From the NCBI GenBank assembly GCA_002077045.2, contig KZ111153.1:500860-564859 (forward strand): a stretch of DNA of 64,000 nucleotides. Reading direction: 5' to 3'. Position numbers and translations under genes: made by a program. How positions within the stretch are numbered: position 1 is the stretch's first letter; every line of letters begins with the position of its first letter. Shown here one piece after another: positions 31,452 to 42,058 of this stretch. Origin of the DNA: Rachicladosporium sp. CCFEE 5018 (taxonomy: Eukaryota > Ascomycota > Dothideomycetes > Cladosporiales > Cladosporiaceae). The notes under the pieces were generated by a model. That model had not been told where the DNA came from. It searched no databases and saw only the letters and a program-made list of their open reading frames with translations.

Positions 31452-32049
31452 TGTGTAGTGTTGTAGTATGTGGTTTCGTAGTGATATGTGCTAACGAATG
31501 TGTTGTGCTTGCACTGCGCGGGAAGTATTGGGTCTCCGACAAATTTTGAGAAATCGAGCTCCAGGATATGAACTTTTCGAGCTGAGCGGGAGCGGCCCGC
31601 CGAGAGGTAACCTAGAGGCATGCATGACAAAAGTGCTGGAATACGCGGCAAGAATCATCGCCCTCACTGACATCGCGGTCGGGTATGTGTTGTCACAGTG
31701 CAGCGTGTGGTAGCCTCTGCTTGTCGTTCTCGCATAACACTGAAGAGATTCACGCCTCAACATCTATGCTGCAGTCCCTGCACTCACTGCGTGTACTCCG
31801 CTTCTTTTGTCCCCCGCTTGCGATCTCGAACGTGACGTCGCGTGTGCTTGGTGAGGTGGCAGGCAGCACGAACAAAGGGCATAGATACAAGTTACTGTTG
31901 GCATGATTGTATGTGAGACTGCCTCATATCCAAAGAATCGATGATCGTCGTGCTCGCGTAGTATCGTCGAGTTTGATGCGAGAGCAGCGCGAGGGCACGC
32001 GCGACAAGACTCCACCACGTCCTCAACATGACCCTTGCAGCCCGCCACT
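31452..32049. promoter_or_regulatory. FKBP/REV1 divergent intergenic region
   Basis: About 600 bp between opposed start codons, containing both leaders and promoters. No gene or repeat seen. Confidence 0.45.
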
Positions 32050-35000
32050 ATGGGCTCTCGACTAGAGAAGAAATCCACCCTGGTTCGCAAACGTATAGAA
32101 GGCCACACCTTTTCTGGCGAGACTGGCGAAGAATATGAGGGATCAGCCTTCGGTGGCTTCACTGACTACTTCCGGCGCAAGAAGATCAAGCTTCAGAATC
32201 TCGATGCCTCTATCCGCGCCAATTCAGACAAGCCACAGATCTTCAAGGGGGTTGTATGCCATGTAAACGGCTACACTCAGCCTTCGCTGAATGACCTGCA
32301 TAATCTCATCGTCCAGCATGGCGGTGGCTTCATGCAGTACCTCGATGGCAAGACCATGGTCACGCATATCATTGCGGCGAACCTTACGCCCAAGAAGAAA
32401 GAAGAGTTCAAGCGCTATCGTATCGTGAAGCCAGCCTGGATCGTGGATAGTGTCAATGCCGGTCGTCTGCTTTCATGGGATGCCTATCGAGTAATCGAGG
32501 AGGGTGCAGGTCAGAGAGTTCTGGGCTTCGACAATGGCCAGGTCGTCAGCCAAATTGGCAAGAAATCAGCAGGCTACCGAGAGCAGACCGATACCAGCTG
32601 GTATACAAGTCAGCTCAAGGCATCCCAAGCTGTTGCTGGTCCGTCTAGGCGCGTTGGATCTGCAACGCAGACTGTGACGCCTACGGAGGAGATCGAAGAT
32701 GACGGATTTCCGTCACTCACTAGCTCCATGGAGCAAGCGATGCAGGGTGTGCTCCCTTCGCAGACTGCTGCAGATGCCGAGCCGGATGATGCCGAGGATG
32801 GGGAGCGCACTACGCTGCAGACGCCGCCACCTTCAAGTCCGCCGCCAGCCGCAGCTTCTCTCATGGTGCAGCAGTTGGTGGAGCGCGCAGCAAGCCCAGA
32901 GTTTAACAACGGTCTGGAAACTGCAGCCGGGATCGTAGACAAGAGTGGCGACAGAACAGCTGTCCAGCCGCAAGAGATCATCCCCGCGGATGGTCCATTA
33001 GAGGAAGAGTCTACGAAGACTGTGCTACGCCCTCGTGAAGGCTCGCAAGAGCCAGATTACACCATGGCAGTCATACGAGACTCAGACGCTGTCAACGCAA
33101 TCGCTCCAGAAGAGTATGCCAAGATGACAGCTGAGGAGCACAATGCTGTCCTTTTATCTGATCCTCGCATTCGCAAATCCACGGTCGTACATCCTGACTT
33201 CCTGGATCAATACTATCGAGAATCACGACTACACCATTTGTCTACCTGGAAAGCAGAGCTCAAGTCACAGCTCCAAGCACTGGCGGCAGAGAAGTCCGCA
33301 ACCCAAAAACCGAAGGTCAAAAAGCTGCCTGGTCAGAGAAGATACATCCTGCATGTCGACTTTGACAGCTTCTTTGCTGCAGTATCGCTGAAGAAGCATC
33401 CCCAATACATCGACAAGCCTGCGGTAGTGGCACATGGTGGAGGCTCGGGATCGGAAATCGCAAGCTGCAACTATCCCGCGCGAGACTTCGGCATCAAGAA
33501 TGGCATGTGGATGAAGCGTGCACAGGAGCTGTGTCCAGATGTCAAGATCCTGCCTTACGACTTCCCGGGCTACGAAGAAGCAAGTCGCAAGTTCTATGAT
33601 GCTATCATGGCTACTGGCGGCATTGTGCAAAGTGTCAGCATTGACGAAGCGCTCGTAGATGTGAGTGACACTTGTATTGCTGAAGGTGGCACAGATGGCG
33701 TCAAGAGGAGTGAAGGCTGCCAGGACCGAGAGCAACGGAAGGCCGACGAATTGGCGCAAGGTCTGCGAGACGAAGTATTGGCCAAAACAGGCTGCGCAGT
33801 ATCGGTAGGCATCGGTGGCAACATCTTGCTTGCCAAGATCGCCCTGCGGAAAGCCAAGCCAGCGGGTCAATATCACCTCAAGCCAGAGGATGTACTTGAC
33901 TTCATTGGACTTCTCGAGGTCCAGTCGCTACCTGGCATCGCTTGGAGTATCGGTGGCAAGCTCGAAGATATTGGTATCAAACTTGTAAAAGACATCCGGG
34001 AGTGTTCACGTGAGAGGCTGATCAACACACTCGGACCGAAGACTGGTGAGAAGGTATGGGAATACTCTCGCGGCATCGACAAGACCGAAGTTGGTGACCA
34101 AGTAATTCGCAAGTCCGTCTCCGCGGAAGTCAACTGGGGTGTGCGCTTTGAGAATCGCGAGCAAGTGGACGAGTTCATGCAAGGTCTCAGTGGAGAACTT
34201 ATGAAGCGGCTGATCAAGGAGCGTGTCAAAGGCAAACAGCTTACGATGAAGGTGATGCGGCGGGCTGCAGAAGCTCCTCTCGATCCGCCGAAGCATCTTG
34301 GTCACGGCAAGTGCGATACGTACAACAAAAGCATGCAACTCGGTGTGGCAACTAACGATGTAGCCGTGATTGCGAAGGAGGCAATCGCCATGATGCGGTC
34401 GTTCAACATCTCGCCGGGTGATCTCAGAGGCATTGGTGTGCAAATGCAGAAGCTCGAGCCCATCAAGGCTGTCATAGAGGGTCATAACGACGGCAGCCAG
34501 CGACGCTTACATTTCAAGCCCGGTGCACCAGCACCGATGGCCGCACCACCCAAGCCAGTGATGCCACCAAAGCCCGACGATGAGATCCAGGATGATCACA
34601 AGACTCCCGAGCACAAACGAATACGCGACATCAATCAGCCAAGTGTGCGTTTTGAGCCTGCGGCACCAGTAACTCCTTCCAAAAAGCCTTTGAATATTGC
34701 TGGCACACAATTCATCTTGCCCACACAGGTAGATCTCAAGGTTCTTGCAGAGTTACCCGCGGACATTCAAGCCAAGCTGGCGAAGCACATCCGCCCATCA
34801 ATCGAGGGCGATGCAGGCAACCAAGCAGTGAAAGCACAGATATCGAGACCTGTGTCGAGAGACGATTCGCCGGCTGTCATGCTACCGAACATATCCCAAC
34901 TCGATCCTTCGATACTCTCGGAGCTACCCGATGATGTACGCGCAGAGCTCATGAACCTCTACAAATCACCTCGGAAACCTCGCGCTGAGCAAGCAGTTCT

Positions 35001-35733
35001 ACCGCAGTCGCCACGTAAGAACCGCGTCCTCCCACCAATTTCCAAGCAGCCACTCCGCCGCAAACGCGGTGGCGGCAGCTTATTCGGCAAGTCCAGGGCG
35101 AAAGGCGTAGACAACACTCTCACGCAGTCTAACTTCGTCGCCCGTCCTCAGGCAATAGAAGTACCTGCACACAGTCGTGACACGACTCCCGCTGCAGCCG
35201 ACTCAGCCGCCGAGCTCGACCCAGCGTTCCTCGCCGCCCTCCCGGAAGACATCCGCGCCGAAGTCCTGGCCCAACAGCGACAGTCCCGCCTTCAACGCAC
35301 AGGAGGCATAGACACCTCGCTTCATCGTCACCGGACGCGAGCAGCGAAGAAGAAGGATCTCGAGATCCCCGCCGTCCGCGTCATCCGCCTTCCTACTCAC
35401 CCTGCTGTACCGACATTCACATCCCGCAAGCTTTCTGCATTACCTGACTTACGCCAGGCGATCAAGGCTTGGGTCGAGGAGTTCTCGGATGAGGGACCAT
35501 ATGATGAAGATACGCAGGCTTTAGTAAGATATCTTCGGGATGTCGTGTTGGTTGAGAGGGATCTGGGGAAGGCGCAGCAGGTCGTGCGGTGGGTTGAGTG
35601 GGTTCTTGGGGAAATGGAAGAGGAGCTTGAAGCGGATGTGAAGGAGGGCTGGGATGGCGCTTTAAAGGAGGTGAAAGGTGGCGTGCAGGAAGCTGTGAGG
35701 GAGAGAGGGCTACCGCCTCTGGATCTTCGATAG
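32050..35733 (+). CDS. REV1: REV1 translesion DNA polymerase / deoxycytidyl transferase
   Basis: A single exon of 1227 aa. The ATG at 32050 (MGSRLEKKSTLVRK) is chosen; five further codons upstream begin with TTG. A BRCT domain covers about 60-150 (FKGVVCHVNGYTQPSLNDLH, GGGFMQYLDGKTMVTHIIA, KPAWIVDSVNAGRLLSW). The Y-family core covers about 430-820: LHVDFDSFFAAV has the catalytic DFD, and VQSVSIDEALVDVSD holds the SIDEA carboxylates; VGIGGNILLAKIA and the little-finger segment follow. Repeated LP-containing helices (LDPSILSELPDDVRAEL, LDPAFLAALPEDIRAEV) match ubiquitin-binding motifs. The C-terminal domain (DLRQAIKAWVEEF to WVEWVLGEM) binds Rev7 and other polymerases. Rev1 inserts dCMP opposite lesions and scaffolds Pol zeta. 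Confidence 0.95.
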   Translation: MGSRLEKKSTLVRKRIEGHTFSGETGEEYEGSAFGGFTDYFRRKKIKLQNLDASIRANSDKPQIFKGVVCHVNGYTQPSLNDLHNLIVQHGGGFMQYLDGKTMVTHIIAANLTPKKKEEFKRYRIVKPAWIVDSVNAGRLLSWDAYRVIEEGAGQRVLGFDNGQVVSQIGKKSAGYREQTDTSWYTSQLKASQAVAGPSRRVGSATQTVTPTEEIEDDGFPSLTSSMEQAMQGVLPSQTAADAEPDDAEDGERTTLQTPPPSSPPPAAASLMVQQLVERAASPEFNNGLETAAGIVDKSGDRTAVQPQEIIPADGPLEEESTKTVLRPREGSQEPDYTMAVIRDSDAVNAIAPEEYAKMTAEEHNAVLLSDPRIRKSTVVHPDFLDQYYRESRLHHLSTWKAELKSQLQALAAEKSATQKPKVKKLPGQRRYILHVDFDSFFAAVSLKKHPQYIDKPAVVAHGGGSGSEIASCNYPARDFGIKNGMWMKRAQELCPDVKILPYDFPGYEEASRKFYDAIMATGGIVQSVSIDEALVDVSDTCIAEGGTDGVKRSEGCQDREQRKADELAQGLRDEVLAKTGCAVSVGIGGNILLAKIALRKAKPAGQYHLKPEDVLDFIGLLEVQSLPGIAWSIGGKLEDIGIKLVKDIRECSRERLINTLGPKTGEKVWEYSRGIDKTEVGDQVIRKSVSAEVNWGVRFENREQVDEFMQGLSGELMKRLIKERVKGKQLTMKVMRRAAEAPLDPPKHLGHGKCDTYNKSMQLGVATNDVAVIAKEAIAMMRSFNISPGDLRGIGVQMQKLEPIKAVIEGHNDGSQRRLHFKPGAPAPMAAPPKPVMPPKPDDEIQDDHKTPEHKRIRDINQPSVRFEPAAPVTPSKKPLNIAGTQFILPTQVDLKVLAELPADIQAKLAKHIRPSIEGDAGNQAVKAQISRPVSRDDSPAVMLPNISQLDPSILSELPDDVRAELMNLYKSPRKPRAEQAVLPQSPRKNRVLPPISKQPLRRKRGGGSLFGKSRAKGVDNTLTQSNFVARPQAIEVPAHSRDTTPAAADSAAELDPAFLAALPEDIRAEVLAQQRQSRLQRTGGIDTSLHRHRTRAAKKKDLEIPAVRVIRLPTHPAVPTFTSRKLSALPDLRQAIKAWVEEFSDEGPYDEDTQALVRYLRDVVLVERDLGKAQQVVRWVEWVLGEMEEELEADVKEGWDGALKEVKGGVQEAVRERGLPPLDLR

Positions 35734-35857
35734 ATTCACGAGTATCTCTCATGGTAGAGCATTGAATCGATATCAGACCTTTACTGATGTTCCATACCCA
35801 GCTACCTCGCCCTGCCTCGATCACGTTGTCACTGCCCTGGACGATATCTATACCCTC

Positions 35858-38060
35858 TCAAGCACTCTTCTCAATGTCCAGGCGCTGTCTATTGCTCTTC
35901 CTCCTTTTGCGCCAGCGCCTCACCACGATGAACACTCCAGAGATACACGCCATGAGCAGCAAGACTGCCGAGAGCGCCACAAGCGGAGCCCACCATACAG
36001 ATCCGCGGGGAATTTGCGAAATGTTCATGCCAAAGATACCTGTCACCAGCGTTACAGGGAGGTAGAAGAAAGCCAGCACTGCAATCCATGTCGATCGGCG
36101 GGTCAATTCCATGCTTTGGTGGCTTTCATATACACTGGCGGAGCTCATAAGAATCTGAAAGCTGTCGATGAGCAGCTTATCGAGATCCTTGGCGCGCTTT
36201 AGGATGCTCTCGTAGTTCTCGACAGGAGACAAATACTTTGCCTTTTCCCGGCGTCTTATACGAGGGAACAAGTCATAGTACTGCTGAAGTCCTTGTGGTA
36301 TCTGCGCATTCACGCCCGTGACCTCCTCCTTTAAGAGCTCCAGCTGCGCACGGTGGTCGTGCAAGGTAGTACTGGTCGTGAGTGATTGATCGGCACAAGA
36401 GGCCTGTGGAATGGCAATGAAGCTAATATGACTGATGTTCTTTTCTCAGAGTCTGCAGGTTCGTTTCCCATATCGAGCTTGAGAGCAAGTATAGCAGGCC
36501 TTGCGGATCGCACGCTGCCCAGGAAGACAGTTCTGCTTCATCCATCGAGTGAACGCTATCTGCGGCTGTTGGCTGTAACCCCAATTGTTGCTCTCCACAC
36601 AGTACCTGGCAAAGCCAAGGGTGACGTGCACAGCTCTGGAGTGCCCGGTATATACTCTCGCCGCCGTGATTCTGATGGGCAGGGTGATCACTGTCAAAAA
36701 GACGCGGCAGTAGGATCCAGTCTTTGGAGCTGGCACTTTCATAAGTCAATCTTGATCGATGTCCAGAGGGAGGTAATCTGTCAACCAGCATGATGCCTAG
36801 ACGAATTGTTGTCAGTAGAGAACGGTAGCACATGTTCACTGCGCTTACATAGGTGCTTGTTTGCTATTATATACGAAAGCTTCGTCTCGTAGAGGAAGGT
36901 GGTCGAACTGAGAGCGTCGCTGTTCGGTGCCCTGGACTTGCGCGTATGCCAGTCTCTGCTGAAACGCTTCGTAGGTATACCCGTGTCGAAATCGACTTGA
37001 ACGTTGGCTGTCAGACTGTGATATCTGCGGGACCGAACACATAGCAGTGCCACGAATTTAGCTCGAATTTGAGTCGTCCCCTTATTATACCGCTCGGCGT
37101 CATCGTCAGAGGTTAGTATGGAGCCCTGAACGTCGTGCAATAAGACCATACATGCTTTCACGAGAGCAGTGAACTCGTTCCATTCTTCTGGGCTGTTCGC
37201 CCCACGGGTCTGCGCTATAGATTACCCCAGCCCATCAATATATGCCTTTAGCCGTGGTAGCATATTGTTCAAAAATGACAGAAGCTTCAGAGGTAATGGG
37301 TACGAGACCTGGGCAGGGTCAGGCTCAGAGTGGTTGTGGCGTGTGTATGCGAATGCAGTCTCCTCGGCAAGGTCATCGAGGGTGACAGACACCTTCGCAA
37401 TCTTGTCGCTGAATATCTGAGACCTTGTGGCCTCGTACTCGTATCCGATGAGATGTTGAACAAAGAAGTCAGAATGCATCTGGAGGTGAGACACAGTGCC
37501 GAGTGTCTGAATCCATTGCGCGTCGATATCCTCAATAATGCAAATGGAGTCGAGCTCCGATTGATACGAGCTCTCTATCCTTGCGACGAGCTTTCGAACA
37601 TCAACGATATCTTCCTCAACCGGACCATCCTCATTGTAGAAGCTGCATTGCGTCTTATGGTGATCCTCAATGTAGTGTTTCCGAATGTGGTTGCCGGACT
37701 CCTCAGCTTTCGCGAAGACAGTCTCAGAGAAAGTGCCACTGCATTTCTGCGAAGCTTTTTAAGTGGCTTGACTCTTTGATCCGGTTGATCTCGACCTCTT
37801 TGATCCGGTTGATCTCGACTCGGTTCTCTGGCGCTGCACCCCAGGGGAGATATCACGGACACGCGCGTCATATACAAGGTTCGCGATCGGACCTTTGAGC
37901 TTCGGGCTGCTGTCCTCTGGTCGACTCATTGGTTCAAGAGGCCAAGTGCCTTGACCATGGAGTTCCCACATTCTTGGCTCGTCGATATGCCTGCGAACAG
38001 TCGTTGTCGTGAACTCACCGCAACGTTGTGAATCGCGCGATGGGTGAGGAACATTCAGTT
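35858..38060 (-). pseudogene. CorA-like divalent metal transporter gene, reading frame broken
   Basis: Pieces of one CorA-like protein lie in order on the minus strand. About 38030-37760 has HIDEPRMWELHGQGTWPLEP. The frame 37758-37222 has DSICIIEDIDAQWIQTLG, FFVQHLIGYEYEATRSQIFS and LLSFLNNMLPRLKAYI. It ends at a TAA (37222-37224), after which the same frame resumes with EEWNEFTALVKACMVLLHD. About 37010-36848 has YTYEAFQQRLAYAQVQGTEQ in another frame. The frame ending at 36423 has RLTYESASSKDWILLPRLF. The last frame, 36420-35858, has two membrane helices, with the GMN signature in FFYLPVTLVTGIFGMNI, and a basic end. Some shifts may be introns, but the in-frame TAA and the shift near 36423 have no plausible splice sites. 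Intact members move Mg2+ or other metals as pentamers. Confidence 0.55.
37771..37818. repeat. 24-bp tandem duplication in the CorA-like 5' region
   Basis: CTCTTTGATCCGGTTGATCT CGA occurs twice in a row (from 37772 and 37796). On the minus strand it would encode SRSTGSKR twice. Confidence 0.8.
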
Positions 38061-38091
38061 TGTGCCCTTCATACGTATGAGATGGTAGCAA

Positions 38092-38730
38092 TGATCAGCA
38101 GCGTCTTATGTTTCCGTAACGACGTATGGACAGGTCTTTGGTGCGTACATGTACCCAGAGCCGGTCGAGTGAGCACTCGGGTTCGCCAATGTCGAAGCAT
38201 GTTTGTAGACTGATGAATTGTTCGTCATCTGCAGTCACTATTGCCTCGATCGGGGCTGTGCCCTAGATGCATGCAGGTGCAATGCCAGCACGATACTGCA
38301 TGCAAGCCACGAAATAGAGTAGGTATACTTCAATGCAGGCATTGCGCTCGGCTGCCTGAAGTGTGCGTCGCGTTGTTTTCTCTGCACACTTCCGAATGTC
38401 TCATGAGGTCGTGCACTCGTCAGCACAACGCCTCGCATTGATGCGTCATGATCGATCAGAACGCGTTGACCTACCCTTGTATCTGATGCGTAGGCAGTGA
38501 ATGGATCGCGAGTCTATGGCAATGATGCCCATGCCCGGGAGATATCTCGATCAAGTACACGTAGGGACGTGCATCATGCGTGCCGCTGTAAGCTGGGTTA
38601 GGCCCAGATGTCGGCGATTTGCAGGATTGCCTTCGTCTCGTCATATGTGATCTCTTCGAAGTGCTCCGCCTACCGCACTGGCCTTCCCGGCCCCACTCGT
38701 GCTTGCATTGTTCGGTCGCATCAAATATCG
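38092..38730. other. intergenic between CorA-like locus and a conserved hypothetical
   Basis: No coding signal. Small frames are short and unsupported. The right end is the 3' region of the next minus-strand gene. Confidence 0.45.
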
Positions 38731-39462
38731 TTACACCTCCCTCGTCTTCTTGAACCCGATATTGCCCTCCTCCTTCAATCCCCACTTATTCAAATCTTGC
38801 GTTTCCAACAGCCTCCTCACCAGACTAACCTCACACACCGTCCGGCCCTTCTTGTAGTCTTTCAGCCCATCATCTTCCATGTCAAAGTACAGCGCCCAGC
38901 CCTTCTTTTCCCCCTCATCAACAGCCACGAACCCTTCATACTCGTCCAGCGTGATGCGACTGTTCTCATTCTCTTCCGTAGTCCAGTCGAAGCTCCCGAC
39001 GTGGTGCGCGATACTGCCGGAGCGGGAAGAGTACTTGCACTCCAGCGTGTCTTTGTTGACGTATATCCAATTCAAGACCGGAGGGTCGCGCGAGATTGTG
39101 CTGACTAGACCGCGCGTGTGATCGCGATCGGTGTCCGGGTATGCCACGTAGAACCCTGTGAAGGGGTGGCGAGCCGGGTTCTTTGGCTGGCCAGTCTCGG
39201 GATCTTTTGCTTCCAGCCAAAGCTTGTCATCGTGAAGTGTGACTATCGCGTCCTGTAGCTCGCCTCGACGCCGATTCTTGCTGCCGGACTTTGTCTCGAC
39301 TCGGACGTCGAGATGGAATTTCAGCATCCGGACTTGATTCGAGGAGTCCGCATTCTGCCTTTGCTGTTCGCTGACGCCTTGGCCTACACCGGTGACTGTC
39401 GCGACGCCGACAGCGCTGGTTATTGGGAGTGCTAGGCCGAGGCCCATGATAAAGTCGACCAT
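38731..39462 (-). CDS. conserved fungal protein of unknown function
   Basis: A single exon of 243 aa from the ATG of MVDFIMGLGLALPITSAVGV; the frame extends upstream to 39591, but this looks like leader. The Gly/Ala/Val-rich start (about 1-28) could be a membrane segment or signal. The rest is a soluble beta-rich domain: MLKFHLDVRVET, DAIVTLHDDKLWLEA, HPFTGFYVAYPDTDRDHTRG, LVSTISRDPPVLNWIYVNKD, then VGSFDWTTEENENSRITLDE and GWALYFDMEDDGL. I recall this pattern in many ascomycete hypotheticals, but no function is known to me. The absence of an intron and the intact frame suggest a working gene. Confidence 0.7.
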   Translation of the reverse strand: MVDFIMGLGLALPITSAVGVATVTGVGQGVSEQQRQNADSSNQVRMLKFHLDVRVETKSGSKNRRRGELQDAIVTLHDDKLWLEAKDPETGQPKNPARHPFTGFYVAYPDTDRDHTRGLVSTISRDPPVLNWIYVNKDTLECKYSSRSGSIAHHVGSFDWTTEENENSRITLDEYEGFVAVDEGEKKGWALYFDMEDDGLKDYKKGRTVCEVSLVRRLLETQDLNKWGLKEEGNIGFKKTREV

Positions 39463-40275
39463 GCCTATGAGTACTGACTGCGGTGGGGAACGTGTGTGGT
39501 CGTAGACTGGAATGAATGGTTGGGAGTACTTGAAGCTCAGAAGGATCCTACCTTCAACGCTATACCGCGGTTCGTGAAATAGTGCCAACAACTACACTCG
39601 TCACTCGGATCGATTGATAGCCTGGAATTGGTCGCGACGAGAGCTGGGCGAAGGTTTGGGACATGCCTTGAGCTTGGACAGACCGTCATCTGCTCGTGGG
39701 AACGTTTGTACAGCGGAGGACTCTACGGGCACGGACGCACCGCACCTAGTCTACGATTCACTCATATGTTCCACTATCGCCATTCGGACGTGCTGAACGT
39801 GGCATGATTATGGAGAACGTAAGTACTGTCCTTCCGTGACTTCGAGAACGGGAAGTCTCGACTACATGTATCTTCCATGTTTATTCGAACATGTAAGTGC
39901 CCAGCAGGGCTAGAGTGGATACTTCCTTCAATTGCATCAACGCTGCTTCTGTTGCAGGTATGTAGGCGAGTCACTAGGTCGTAGATGCAGATGATGGTAC
40001 CAGCCTCTCGTCCACTGCTTGCAAATTGACCTGATCCATCGGCTCATCACCAGCAATCACTACAGCCAGCTTTTGTCACGCAGTGTATCGTATCTTAGTC
40101 CTCGATCGGCATTAGTCGTCGCTCAGCATCTGTCGTCGCTCACAGCTAGTCATCGATCAGTGACTCAGTCCGATCAGCATCATTTTCCGATCAGCAGCAA
40201 TCCTCGCTCAGCTTCAGTCCTTGATCGGCACGAGTCCTCGATCAGCGTCTCAACAGAGTTCGGAAGACCGTGATC
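39463..40275. other. intergenic with a degenerate minisatellite
   Basis: Upstream regions of the hypothetical and of the cerato-platanin locus. The only structure is the GATCAGC-rich repeat at 40097-40253. Confidence 0.5.
40097..40253. repeat. degenerate minisatellite, about nine units of 16-19 bp
   Basis: The core AGTCCTCGATCAGCA recurs with variations (GATCGGC, GCTCAGC, GATCAGT), spaced 16-19 bp apart: for example at 40097 AGTCCTCGATCGGC, 40115 AGTCGTCGCTCAGC, and near 40230 AGTCCTCGATCAGC. It lies just upstream of the cerato-platanin start codon (40276). Confidence 0.75.
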
Positions 40276-40775
40276 ATGAGGCTCATTGCGACCCTCGCCC
40301 ATTTCGTCAAGGCCGCAGTGAGTGCAGCGAACGTCAGCTACGATGCAGTGCGTATGCTTGACTTGAAGCAAGCAGACTCTGGCTGATCTTACACTGCCAG
40401 GGCTACGACAATCCGTCCCGCAGCCTCGCAGTCACTTCCTGTTCGAACGGCGTGAACGGCCTCATCACGAAGCACGGCTGGCAAAATCAGCGAGATGTCC
40501 CGCGCTTCCCACACATCGGCGGCTAGGAAGGCGTCGCGGGGTGGAACAGTGCCAGCTGTGGAACCTGTCTGGCTGTGACCTACAAGAACAAGACCGTCAA
40601 CGTCCTTGTCGTCGACCACGCCGACTATGGTCTCAACATCGCTCGGTCCGCCATGGATGAATTGACGGACGGGAAAGCGTTGCGGATGGGAAGGATCGAC
40701 GCGAAGATCGAGGTGGTGGCATCATCGGCTTGTGGAGTGGCAGCAAGGAGAAGAAGTGAGGATCCATTTGCGTAG
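40276..40775 (+). pseudogene. cerato-platanin-family gene with an in-frame stop (2 exons)
   Basis: Exons are 40276-40347 and 40401-40775, with intron GTGCGT to CTGCCAG in frame. Exon 1 encodes a signal-peptide-like start (MRLIATLAHFVKAAVSAA) and a NVSYDA segment typical of mature cerato-platanins. Exon 2 has SLAVTSCSNG, NGLITKHGW, GWNSASCGTC, NVLVVDHADYGLNIA and IDAKIEVVASSACG, including the four family cysteines. A TAG at 40524-40526 (codon 66 of 149) interrupts the frame between the HIGG and EGVAGW segments. The 3' end is also extended past the usual stop after SACG. Cerato-platanins are secreted, expansin-like chitin-binding proteins that plants sense as elicitors. The intact flanks suggest a recent loss or a base-call error. 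Confidence 0.8.
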
Positions 40776-42058
40776 GTCGCTAGGCGACCCGATCTTCTTA
40801 TGTGAGGGCGTGACGATGAGGAAGCACGAGGATGGTGGAGGGAGTGGAGGGCAGTATTCTCGTCCTCGTACTCTCCGCGATGGATGAGACGGACTCTCGA
40901 GATTACGGGAGGAGGGCATGGGAGTCGAGCAACAGGTCTTGATCGTTTGGAGAAGTGTGCACGGAAGTGGAAGTTAAAGAGATGAAGAGATAATCTCATG
41001 ACCAGCTTGCCGCTACTTACCTCTATCGATTACAGGCAGGTAGCTGTTGATGATCACTCGTGTTGATCTTGCAAGTCAGCGTTCTCACTTTCCCTCAAGT
41101 ATCTGTGGCCAATGATTGCCCATCTGTAGCGTAAGTGGAGGTCTCTCGTTGACCGCCCAGGAACCACATAACGGCTATAGCTTGATATGCGTTAGTAGGC
41201 GTGAAGAGAGCCGCGCCCAGAAGCAATCATTGGCTGGTACTCGCGGACGCTACCGTTCTAATTTTGTTGGGCGAACGGCGGACAACAGCGCAAACGTGGC
41301 AATAATTGACGGCGCAGCAATAACACTGTGGTCGCAAAATAAGAGCGACGGCGATGGCATCACGTCAAACGGTATGCTAATTGATCAGTTTGCCACGTAT
41401 GTACATGTAGTGATGCATTGTTGATCTCCTCGTGGTAAGAGCGAACAGCCCACCAAAGATCACCCCACTTGCGGCAATTCTGTGTCACGTGTGGTGGCTT
41501 CTGCCAACGGCTCCCGCATCACCGCTCTTCAAAACACTCGAGCTTCGATCCCCATCACTTCACCATCACCAACCCGGATCCCCATAGCATCCCTGCCGCT
41601 ACTCCGCTTCGTCGCTCCAGGCTCTATACACCATCAATCGCTTCAGGTATGAGCTTCCCTCCCCCACGCTCACCCCGGCGACCTTACGAGTCCGCATGCC
41701 AAGCACCATGCGACTGAGCCTCACCAAGGGGACATGTTACTGTGCAGACGTTGCGCGGATGTACAAGGCAGTACGCCAAGAGCCGCACTCTGAGAGAGGC
41801 TGTTTCGGGGTGACTGGCTCAGCATATTTGAGCCTACCGCAACGTCGGCAGTAACTCGCATGAAAAACCCAGCAATGGCGTCACCTCATGCTTGCTGTTG
41901 TGCTTGTTGTTCGCATCGAGGCTGAACAGCGCTGGATCGTGCGAGCGGATCCATCACGCCTCGGAATCGGCATCATTCTCATGTCCAGCGAGTGGGGACG
42001 TTCAAGCGACCGGTGACTGACTTCATCTTTCCAGACTCCCCCCTAAACCACCGCCGAA
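40776..42058. other. intergenic and 14-3-3 leader
   Basis: No coding frame is supported. A probable 5'-UTR intron of the 14-3-3 gene runs 41647-42034 (GTATGAG donor, GTGACTGACTT branch region, TTTCCAG acceptor) and ends 24 bp before the start codon. Confidence 0.45.
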
